A program made the translations under genes and the position numbers. Below are positions 4,826 through 11,354 of a stretch of DNA of 11,354 nucleotides, piece by piece; positions within the stretch are counted from its first letter, which is position 1, and every line of letters starts with the position of its first letter. Source of the DNA: Chthoniobacterales bacterium (GTDB lineage Bacteria > Verrucomicrobiota > Verrucomicrobiia > Chthoniobacterales > UBA6821); assembly GCA_021733705.1 (NCBI GenBank), contig JAIPKF010000037.1, forward strand, positions 1 to 11,354, given 5' to 3'. The notes beneath the pieces are model-generated. The model worked only from the letters and a program-made list of their open reading frames with translations, was not told the origin of the DNA and ran no database searches.

Positions 4826-6391
4826 TTGAAGACCTCCCTACAGAATTTTTTTTTACTTCTGAGTACGTTAGTCCTCATATTTTATACCGATTCTGCTGCG
4901 GCTTGCGAAGACCCGATGGATACTGCGTCAGCTTCGAATTGCTCCTCGGGCGGTATGAAACATACAGCCGTCGTCGCAATCCATCACCTTCCTTGTCTGC
5001 ATCAGGATTCGCGGCGCCTCGCGACCAACCAGTATGAAATATCCGGGTTAGTGATGATCAGCAACGGTTTGACAGAAAGTCTACATGATCCAGAAAAAGA
5101 TACACAAGATCCTGAGCCTCTGAGCATCACTTGTGTTCCTGTAGGGGATCCAGGTAACAGTGCTGACACTAACACTCATTTAGGGGCTGTTAATATGCCG
5201 TATGAAATAGGCAAATACGAGGTGACTGTGGCAGAGTGGTCTGTTTTTCTCAATGCTGTAGCTTCTAAAAAGGATCTTCATGGTCTTTATGATGAAAGAA
5301 TGAGTAAGGATCCCGTCGCTGCTTCTATCGAACGTTCGTTAAGTGATAATGGGTTCTATCATTACCTTCCCATTGCTGGTAAAGAACGTTATCCAATGAC
5401 ATATGTCAGTTACTATAACGCTTTGCGATTTTGTAACTGGTTGCAAAATGGCCAGCCCAACCAACTGCAGGGAGAGGATCTTGTCGAGGCAAGTATTGAG
5501 GATGGAGCCTATAGCTTTTATCAATTAGATAATGGAGAAGAAGGGGCTGTTGCAAATAAAGAGGCTCTCTATTTTTTGCCCAGTGAAGATCAATGGATAA
5601 AAGCAGCTTACTATGCTGGAGGAGGGCTTCATAATAAGTATTGGCTCTATCCCACACAACACGATCTTCCTCCCAATAACGGAGATCCAACAAACATGAT
5701 TGTGGAGGCAGAAGCTTGTTATTCCAATATTGCGAGACTCCCTCTCATGTACCCCGGGCTGCAGCCCTTTGACTTTTATGAGAAATCTCAAGTATCATAT
5801 GGTACCTGCGATATGGGAGGTAATGTAGCCGAATGGATCACGAAAAGTCATAGTGCTTATTCAAAAAATCTTATTCCAATGACTCGCGGTCCATCTTGGG
5901 CGTCTCAATCATACGAGGAATCTCAACGTACCTATCCTGCTAAGACCTATGGTACACCTGAAGTAGCACTCGGTAATAATAGTATTGGATTTCGTATTGC
6001 AAGACTTGGGCACGATTTTCCAAATACGAAACTGCTTTCTCATCACACAACACTGAAAACAACTCGCACATTATTAAAAGATAAGAATCATGATTTAAAA
6101 ACCATTTGTGACATCATTCAGTGGGGTTTGTTTTTTGTCGACGTTAGTACACTGGTCTTGATGTTAGGAGGAGCGATTTGCTCTATGATTCTTTTGACCC
6201 TAGGGCCACTGCTGTTTGCAATAGCTCTTCAAGAAATTCCTTTGTTAGCACTCTGTTTTTCATTAGAGATTTCTTTTTCTGTAGTACTACTACTCACACT
6301 CTGCTCTTTTCTCATGGATTGGATGACCGATAGTGGTTACACTTTCGATCTTGTTTTATCATTGCTAGATGCCATTAAATTACTATTTTAA
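4826..6391 (+). CDS. Exported SUMF1/FGE-domain protein with repeat-encoded segment in its signal peptide region
   Basis: 521 residues. The N-terminus MKTSLQNFFLLLSTL looks like the start of a signal peptide. Residues 15-74 are encoded by the repeat at 4872-5047. A SUMF1 (formylglycine-generating enzyme-like, C-type-lectin fold) domain follows from about 100 to 393: YEIGKYEVTVAEWSVFLNAV, YPMTYVSYYNALRFCNWLQN, a PSEDQWIKAAYY stretch, GNVAEW (near 332), RGPSW where RGGSW is usual (near 354), and GFRIA (near 389). Most bacterial SUMF1 relatives of this type are not proven FGEs, and no catalytic Cys pair is assigned here. The tail (about 430-500) has two long hydrophobic segments separated by a short polar stretch, suggesting membrane anchoring. 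The start TTG 4826 is chosen because it yields the basic-hydrophobic N-terminus; GAGGA lies too close to be a normal ribosome site. ATG 5054 after the repeat is an alternative that would lose the signal. cutA follows after 16 bp. Confidence 0.8.
   Translation: MKTSLQNFFLLLSTLVLIFYTDSAAACEDPMDTASASNCSSGGMKHTAVVAIHHLPCLHQDSRRLATNQYEISGLVMISNGLTESLHDPEKDTQDPEPLSITCVPVGDPGNSADTNTHLGAVNMPYEIGKYEVTVAEWSVFLNAVASKKDLHGLYDERMSKDPVAASIERSLSDNGFYHYLPIAGKERYPMTYVSYYNALRFCNWLQNGQPNQLQGEDLVEASIEDGAYSFYQLDNGEEGAVANKEALYFLPSEDQWIKAAYYAGGGLHNKYWLYPTQHDLPPNNGDPTNMIVEAEACYSNIARLPLMYPGLQPFDFYEKSQVSYGTCDMGGNVAEWITKSHSAYSKNLIPMTRGPSWASQSYEESQRTYPAKTYGTPEVALGNNSIGFRIARLGHDFPNTKLLSHHTTLKTTRTLLKDKNHDLKTICDIIQWGLFFVDVSTLVLMLGGAICSMILLTLGPLLFAIALQEIPLLALCFSLEISFSVVLLLTLCSFLMDWMTDSGYTFDLVLSLLDAIKLLF
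4872..5047 (+). repeat. MITE-like repeat, type 2, 176-bp copy inside the SUMF1-domain gene
   Basis: Direct TTAG copies at 4868-4871 and 5048-5051 flank 176 bp, giving an insert of exactly 60 codons. It differs from the copy at 4446-4621 at about ten positions. Five of them are in the first 17 bp, where the left terminal repeat has become TCCTCATATTTTATACC; the right end is the perfect AGTATGAAATATCCGGG. It is read in the sense direction by the host gene without a stop. Confidence 0.94.
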
Positions 6392-6407
6392 TTTTTCCCC
6401 ATCTTAA

Positions 6408-6743
6408 ATGAAAACCTCGATTGCTCTTCTCCTCACTTCCTTTTCTGATGAGACTCAAGCGATCGCTGTGGTTCGCTCTTTAGTTGAAGAACAGTGTGTT
6501 GCGTGTGGTACCATTCTTCCTAAAGCTACCTCAATCTATTGTTGGCAAAAAAAGCTTAAGGAAGTTGAAGAAGTAATGGTTCTACTCAAAACTTCTCATC
6601 ATTGTGTCGAAAAATGCATGCAAAGATTAAAAGAACTTCATCCATACTCAGTGCCAGAGATTATGGCGTTCGAACCAATGTCAGTTGATTCCGAGTATGC
6701 ACAATGGGTCAAGGAAGTACTTTGTGATACAATGCTCCAATAA
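6408..6743 (+). CDS. cutA: CutA-type divalent cation tolerance / signal protein
   Basis: 111 residues, the usual length for CutA1, a small trimeric ferredoxin-like-fold protein linked to divalent metal tolerance in E. coli; its exact biochemical role is unsettled. Family landmarks are LVEEQCVACGTILPKATSIYCWQKK (the L.A.C.N..P...S.Y.W.. region, 25-49), VEEVMVLLKTS (53-63), HPYSVPEIMAF (78-88) and YAQWVKEVL (97-105). Six cysteines (30, 33, 45, 66, 70, 106) are more than usual for such a short protein. It lies 16 bp after the SUMF1 gene and 48 bp before ruvB, so co-transcription is likely. The ATG is preceded by TTTTTCCCCATCTTAA, with no Shine-Dalgarno sequence. Confidence 0.93.
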   Translation: MKTSIALLLTSFSDETQAIAVVRSLVEEQCVACGTILPKATSIYCWQKKLKEVEEVMVLLKTSHHCVEKCMQRLKELHPYSVPEIMAFEPMSVDSEYAQWVKEVLCDTMLQ

Positions 6744-6791
6744 AAAAAGATCCTTTTATGATCTTCTCTCCCAAATAAAGATTACTTCTTC

Positions 6792-7799
6792 ATGTCTACT
6801 GAAACTATTTCGTACAATTTAAAATCGGAACCACTTGATAGCCCCTTTGATGTCTCCTTAAGACCTCCTCTTTTTGGAGAGTTTTGTGGTCAGGCTCGGG
6901 CAGTCGAGCGTTTGCAACTATTAGTTGAAGCCTCTTCTCAGCGAGGAGATACTTTACAGCATATTTTACTAAGCGGTCCCCCTGGTCTTGGGAAAACAAC
7001 GTTAGCCTATATTCTTGGAAATGCGATGGGAGCAGAGGTAAAAACCACGAGTGGCCCTGCTATTGAAAAAGCTGGAGATCTTGCCGGTTTATTAACCACG
7101 ATGCCTCGAGGCGGTATTTTGTTTATCGATGAGATCCATCGTCTTCAACCGGTTATTGAAGAATATCTTTATCCTGCCATGGAGGACTTTTGTGTCGATA
7201 TTATGATTGATCAGGGTCCCAATGCCCGAAGTGTTCGTCTCAATCTTGCCCGCTTTACGCTCATTGGAGCTACTACACGTGCTGGAATGATTAGCTCTCC
7301 ATTGCGATCCCGCTTTGGGATGAATTGTCGTCTCGACTATTATGAAGCTTCAGAATTAAAGACAATTGTCATGCGAACAGCTCGACTTCTTGATGTTTCT
7401 ATTGACGATGCAGGGGGACTTGAAATTGCGCGTCGTTCTCGTGGTACTCCACGTATTGCTAATAATTTATTACGTTGGGTACGTGACTTTGCTCAAGTAC
7501 GCGCTCATGGAGTAATTAATCAAGAATCAGCTTCTCAGGCCCTTACAATGCTCGATATCGATGAGGAAGGATTTGATGAAATGGATAAGCGTATTCTTGA
7601 GGCTATTGTTCATAAATTTGGAGGAGGGCCTGTGGGTCTTCATTCCTTGGCTGTAGCAGTGGGAGAAGAAGCAGGGACACTCGAAGAAGTTCATGAACCC
7701 TACTTGATCATGCAGGGCTATCTCCAACGGAGCCCGCAAGGCCGCATTGCAACTCCGAAGGTCTATACGAAACTGGGATTGCCGTTTCCAAAGAAGTAA
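6792..7799 (+). CDS. ruvB: Holliday junction branch migration ATPase RuvB
   Basis: 335 residues, the normal size. It is the hexameric AAA+ motor that, with RuvA, drives branch migration of Holliday junctions in recombination and repair. Walker A is GPPGLGKTT (62-70), Walker B is FIDEIH (111-116), sensor 1 is GATTRAG (159-165) and the arginine finger is R174 in LRSRF. Sensor 2 lies at RGTPRIANNLLRW (217-229). The winged-helix domain covers about 260-330, including GGGPVGLHSLAVAVGEE. All ATPase residues are present, so it should be active. ruvA and ruvC are not in the window, so the gene is detached from the common ruvAB operon. ATG 6792 is preceded by GATTACTTCTTC, pyrimidine-rich with no Shine-Dalgarno sequence. 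The start is firm because the N-terminus leads directly into the FDVSLRPP motif at the family position. Confidence 0.98.
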   Translation: MSTETISYNLKSEPLDSPFDVSLRPPLFGEFCGQARAVERLQLLVEASSQRGDTLQHILLSGPPGLGKTTLAYILGNAMGAEVKTTSGPAIEKAGDLAGLLTTMPRGGILFIDEIHRLQPVIEEYLYPAMEDFCVDIMIDQGPNARSVRLNLARFTLIGATTRAGMISSPLRSRFGMNCRLDYYEASELKTIVMRTARLLDVSIDDAGGLEIARRSRGTPRIANNLLRWVRDFAQVRAHGVINQESASQALTMLDIDEEGFDEMDKRILEAIVHKFGGGPVGLHSLAVAVGEEAGTLEEVHEPYLIMQGYLQRSPQGRIATPKVYTKLGLPFPKK

Positions 7800-7818
7800 A
7801 GAGTAGCGCTACATCTCA

Positions 7819-7994
7819 CCCGAATATTTTACACTAAATCTATTAAGGCTTCTGGAAAGCTCATCATTACTGCGTTAGACTCGTGTTTTGACTTGGCGAG
7901 GGATCTACCCAGAGAGCTCGGCGTCACAATACTCCTCTACCATGCCCCATAAGCTTTTGTAGTCTCCGTGCGTGATTGGTATGAAATATTCGGT
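7819..7994 (+). repeat. MITE-like repeat, type 1, decayed 176-bp copy
   Basis: Left end CCCGAATATTTTACACT and right end GGTATGAAATATTCGGT are recognisable terminal repeats. The interior keeps TGCGTTAGACTCGTGTTTTGACTTG and CTCGGCGTCA, as in type 1. The flanks (CTCA and TTTT) no longer match, and stops have appeared in the TTA|A phase, at least one on each strand. The total length is still exactly 176 bp. It occupies most of the ruvB-DUF255 gap, which otherwise holds nothing recognisable. Confidence 0.85.
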
Positions 7995-8034
7995 TTTTTT
8001 TTGATCTTTAAAAACTCATGATCCTTTACTCTCT

Positions 8035-10200
8035 ATGAACCACCTCATTGACTCCTCCTCTCTTTACTTGCAGGAGCACTCTTCTAATCCTGTGGAATGG
8101 TATCCGTGGGGGGAGGAAGCCTTTACCCGAGCGCGCTTGGAGCAGAAGCCGATTTTTTTGTCGATTGGATATTCGACCTGTCATTGGTGCCATGTAATGG
8201 CTCATGAATCATTTGAAAATCGAGAGATTGCAGTGATTCTCAACACACATTTTATTTGTATCAAAGTCGACCGTGAGGAGCGTCCTGATGTGGATCGTCT
8301 CTACATGACTTACGTGCAGGCTTTCACGGGTGGGGGAGGGTGGCCAATGAGTGTTTGGTTAACTCCAGAACTTAAACCATTTTTTGGAGGGACCTATTTT
8401 CCACCTCAAAATGCCTCCGGACGAATTGGATTTCCCTCGGTGCTTCTTCAGTTAGCGCAACTATGGAAAGAAAATCGAAAGCAACTAGAAGAAGAGGCAA
8501 TCCGTACAATGCAAGTTTTAGAACAATCAGTAAAAAAGGAATCGGCTCTCTCTGTTATAGAAAAAGAGATTCCTTTGCAGCGTGCTTATGAGCAATTTTC
8601 TAAAAGCTTTGATGCAGCTTGGGGAGGCTTTGGTATGGCACCCAAATTTCCACGACCTTCAGTACTCTTTTTTTTACTGCGTTATGCCCATACTCATCAG
8701 AATGAACAAGGAGAGCATGCCTGCCAAATGGCATTGTATACACTTCGCAAGATGGCTTCTGGAGGCCTTCATGATCAGCTAGGAGGTGGTTTTCATCGTT
8801 ATTCGGTAGATCGCTTCTGGCAGGTACCTCATTTCGAAAAAATGCTCTATGATCAGGCACAGCTCGCCATGGCCTATCTGGAAGCTTATCAAATCCTCTC
8901 ATTTGATTCTAATAAGATAGCAAATGATTGTGGTGTTCCAAAGTTGGATCGATCGACCCCCTCCTCTTCATCTTATTTAGAATATCCTAAGAACGAGTTC
9001 AGTTTCAGTGCTCATGAGTATGCTGAGGTCGTTCATTCCATTTTATCCTATGTCAAACGTGATATGGCTTCTCATGAAGGTGGTTTTTACTGTGCTGAGG
9101 ATGCCGATAGCATCAACTCAATGGGTATTAAAAGTGAGGGGGCTTTTTATGTTTGGTCAATGAAGGAAATCGAGATTCTTCTTACTCCTGAAGAGTTCTC
9201 TCTCATGAAGCAATACTATAAATTAAGCGAGGAGGGAAATGTTCCTAAAGAGCTCGACCCTCATGGGGAGTTGCAGGGAAAAAATATTTTGATCTTGCAT
9301 GAAGATCAGAATCAGATTGATGAAAACAAAGAATTGCTTGCTTGTGCTCAAAAAAAACTTTTTCAAGCTAGAGAAAAACGGCTTCGGCCCCTTCGGGATG
9401 ATAAAATCTTAACAGCTTGGAATGGATTGATGATTTCAGCTTACGCCCGCGCAGGAGCTGCATTCGATTCTCAAGATTATACTGATACGGCACTGCATGC
9501 TGCTCTTTTTATTCGCAAACATCTCTACAATGCTGCATCTCAAGAGCTCAGCCGAAGCTGGCGCCAAGGCCAAATAGGAGAACAAGGTTTTGCTGAGGAT
9601 TATGCCTTCTTAATTCAAGGATTGCTCGATCTCTACGAAGCAACCTTTGATATAACTTGGTTGCAATGGGCTAAGACATTGCAAAAGAAAATGGATGCTC
9701 TTTTCTGGGATGCTGACCACGGGGGCTATTTTAGTAGTCCTGAAGGGGATCCTCACTTACTGTTGCGTATTAAAGAGGACTATGACGGTGCGGAGCCTTC
9801 TGCAAATTCAGTGGCTGCACTGAATCAACTTCGTTTCTCAAGGATGCTTCATGATTCTTCTGCAATGCAGAAAGCAGAGGAAATTTTTAATCTCTCGTCC
9901 CTATCCCTCGAGGGAATGCCGACTGCATTACCTCAGCTCCTAGTAGCCCTGTGGTACTCATTAACTCCCTTAAGGCAGTTGGTCGTTGCTGGGGAGCTCG
10001 CATGGGCTGACACTCAGCTTCTTCTTGTTAAAGCACGAAAAGGTTTTCATCCTGAGCAAATCGTGATGCTTGCTGAAGGAGATGTCGGTCAAGAATGGCT
10101 GGCAGCACGTAAGGTGGAACTCAGTGAGATGAAACCTGAGGAGGGAAAAGCAGTACTGTATCGTTGCGAAAATTTTTGCTGTGAGCAAATAACGCTATAA
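8035..10200 (+). CDS. DUF255 thioredoxin-like / six-hairpin protein (YyaL, SPATA20 family)
   Basis: 721 residues, close to the usual size. The N-terminal domain has the family opening LIDSSSLYLQEHSSNPVEW followed by PWGEEAF, then GYSTCHWCHVM with the CxxC pair C49/C52, VDREERPDVDRLYM, and GGGGWPMSVWLTPELKPFFGG; this is a thioredoxin-like fold. The remaining ~500 residues form the helical barrel (six-hairpin glycosidase-like), seen in GGFGMAPKFPRP, the HDQLGGGFHRYSVD/VPHFEKMLYDQAQ region and DDKILTAWNGLMI. The molecular role is not established; the family is broadly conserved in bacteria and animals. The start is firm because MNHLIDSSS aligns with the family N-terminus, yet it is preceded by CCTTTACTCTCT with no Shine-Dalgarno sequence. 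It follows a decayed repeat copy and precedes ffh by 34 bp. Confidence 0.93.
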   Translation: MNHLIDSSSLYLQEHSSNPVEWYPWGEEAFTRARLEQKPIFLSIGYSTCHWCHVMAHESFENREIAVILNTHFICIKVDREERPDVDRLYMTYVQAFTGGGGWPMSVWLTPELKPFFGGTYFPPQNASGRIGFPSVLLQLAQLWKENRKQLEEEAIRTMQVLEQSVKKESALSVIEKEIPLQRAYEQFSKSFDAAWGGFGMAPKFPRPSVLFFLLRYAHTHQNEQGEHACQMALYTLRKMASGGLHDQLGGGFHRYSVDRFWQVPHFEKMLYDQAQLAMAYLEAYQILSFDSNKIANDCGVPKLDRSTPSSSSYLEYPKNEFSFSAHEYAEVVHSILSYVKRDMASHEGGFYCAEDADSINSMGIKSEGAFYVWSMKEIEILLTPEEFSLMKQYYKLSEEGNVPKELDPHGELQGKNILILHEDQNQIDENKELLACAQKKLFQAREKRLRPLRDDKILTAWNGLMISAYARAGAAFDSQDYTDTALHAALFIRKHLYNAASQELSRSWRQGQIGEQGFAEDYAFLIQGLLDLYEATFDITWLQWAKTLQKKMDALFWDADHGGYFSSPEGDPHLLLRIKEDYDGAEPSANSVAALNQLRFSRMLHDSSAMQKAEEIFNLSSLSLEGMPTALPQLLVALWYSLTPLRQLVVAGELAWADTQLLLVKARKGFHPEQIVMLAEGDVGQEWLAARKVELSEMKPEEGKAVLYRCENFCCEQITL

Positions 10201-10234
10201 TTTCTAACTCTATTATCTAAGAATATTAATATTT

Positions 10235-11354
10235 ATGTTTTCTACACTTTCTCAACAACTTCAAAAAACGTTCAAAAATCTTCGTGGTCATGGTCGTATT
10301 ACTGAGGAGAATATCAATGAGGCACTTCGCGAAGTCCGTTTAGCCTTGTTAGACGCCGATGTTCATTTTCAAGTTACCAAAGATTTTATTGCGAAAGTAA
10401 AAGAAAAGGCGCTGGGTCAAGAGGTGCTCCAAAGTATTACTCCTGGCCAACAGATCATTAAAATATTTCATGATGAATTAACATTGTTATTGGGAGGTGA
10501 TGCTGCACCACTGGCTTTGACTTCATCGACACGTATTTTAATGGTTGGACTTAATGGAGCTGGTAAAACAACCTCTTCTGCTAAATTAGCATGCTGGCTT
10601 AAAACACAAGGTCAGAAACCACTTCTTGCAGCTCTGGACCTCGTAAGACCCGCAGCAATAGAGCAATTGGCCTTCTTGGGGGAGCAAATTGAAGTTCCCG
10701 TATTTCGCCCTCAGATAGGATCCTCGAATCTCTTAGCTGTTGCTCGTGAAGCCGTAGATTGGTCTCATGACCAGAGGGGGACTATTACTATTTATGATAC
10801 AGCTGGACGACGCGAAATTGATGAATCCCTCATTGATGAATTAAAAAAACTGAAAGAGTTTCTTCAGCCACAAGAAATCTTGCTTGTGTGTGATGCTGCA
10901 ACCGGTCAACAGGCAGTGAGTGTTGCTGAACGTTTTCACTCGAGCCTTGGAATAACAGGTCTGGTTTTAACAAAACTTGATGGTGATGCTCGTGGCGGAG
11001 CAGCTCTTTCATTGCGTTCTGTGACTGGCCAACCGATTAAATTTTCTGGAACGGGAGAAAAATTAGATCAATGGGAACCTTTTTATCCTGATCGTTTGGC
11101 AGGGAGAATTCTCGGAATGGGAGATGTTATTAGTTTAGTTGAAAAAGCTTCAGAGGCTCTTGAAATGGACGAGATGGAGCGAATGGAAAAAAAGATGAAA
11201 ATGGGATTGTTAGATTTTAATGATTTTTTAAGCCAATTAAAAATGATGCGTCGTATGGGTCCTCTTGAGAATCTTCTTGGCATGTTGCCAGGGGGCGCTA
11301 ATCTTCCATCGACTGCGGTAAACAGAAATGAGCTGCAGCGGGTTGAGGCGATCA
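10235..11354 (+). CDS. ffh: Signal recognition particle protein Ffh (3' end outside window)
   Basis: 373 codons run open to the window edge. Ffh is the SRP54 GTPase that binds 4.5S RNA and signal sequences and docks with FtsY to deliver nascent membrane proteins. The N domain begins MFSTLSQQLQKTFKNLRGHG, with ALREVRLALLDADV. The G domain has G1 GLNGAGKTTSSAKLA (near 105-119; the usual form is GLQGSGKTT), DLVRPAAIEQL (the usual form has D-V-Y/F), DTAGR (near 188) and TKLDGDARGGAAL (near 246). LAGRILGMGDVISLVEKA links to the M domain, which has started with FLSQLKMMRRMGPLENLLGMLPG when the window ends. The start is firm by family alignment, and its leader AAGAATATTAATATTT lacks a Shine-Dalgarno sequence. 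Confidence 0.97.
   Translation, partial: MFSTLSQQLQKTFKNLRGHGRITEENINEALREVRLALLDADVHFQVTKDFIAKVKEKALGQEVLQSITPGQQIIKIFHDELTLLLGGDAAPLALTSSTRILMVGLNGAGKTTSSAKLACWLKTQGQKPLLAALDLVRPAAIEQLAFLGEQIEVPVFRPQIGSSNLLAVAREAVDWSHDQRGTITIYDTAGRREIDESLIDELKKLKEFLQPQEILLVCDAATGQQAVSVAERFHSSLGITGLVLTKLDGDARGGAALSLRSVTGQPIKFSGTGEKLDQWEPFYPDRLAGRILGMGDVISLVEKASEALEMDEMERMEKKMKMGLLDFNDFLSQLKMMRRMGPLENLLGMLPGGANLPSTAVNRNELQRVEAI

Noticed and set aside
6744..6791. AAGATC...GATCTT stem after cutA as a terminator
   Set aside because: Six AT-rich base pairs without a following U-run; too weak to call.

Overview
The window reads as chromosomal DNA of an AT-leaning bacterium of the PVC superphylum, most likely Verrucomicrobiota. 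The taxonomic call rests on the style of the RuvB and Ffh proteins (for example the RuvB C-terminus around GYLQRSPQGRIATPK and the Ffh stretch LAGRILGMGDVISLVEKA) and on the type of SUMF1-domain protein. It is an inference from memory, not from a database search. No rRNA, tRNA, CRISPR array or transposase gene is visible.

Layout: the left end (1-105) holds the ends of two repeat copies. Then come, on +, a membrane protein with an M48/Ste24-like layout that has lost its zinc-binding residues (126-1196) and a 40-codon ORF overlapping its stop (1193-1315). Two repeat copies in tandem (1316-1760) separate these from a leftward gene pair: a GT-C-type membrane glycosyltransferase (4387-2615) followed by a DUF2071/YqjF-type protein (2597-1761). 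A divergent region with one repeat copy (4446-4621) leads to a rightward series: an exported SUMF1-domain protein (4826-6391), CutA (6408-6743), RuvB (6792-7799), a decayed repeat copy (7819-7994), a DUF255/YyaL thioredoxin-like protein (8035-10200) and Ffh, which runs off the right end (10235-11354).

The striking content is the repeat family: eight full or partial copies. A standard copy is 176 bp with about 17-bp terminal inverted repeats (CCCGGATATTTCATACT at the left, its complement at the right), flanked by a 4-bp direct duplication of the YTAR kind (TTAA or TTAG). Element plus one duplication is 180 bp, exactly 60 codons, and in one insertion phase it can be read without stops on both strands. 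Two copies sit in frame inside protein genes. One splits the signal peptide of the SUMF1 protein and is read in the sense direction. The other lies in the middle of the DUF2071 protein and is read in the opposite direction. Removing the insert in either case restores a sensible protein. The family therefore looks like a MITE-like, non-autonomous element tolerated as a protein-coding insert, analogous to the Rickettsia palindromic elements but with a different sequence.

A second general trait is that the starts of the well-bounded genes (ruvB, cutA, DUF255, ffh) have no Shine-Dalgarno-like sequence; several are preceded by pyrimidine-rich stretches.
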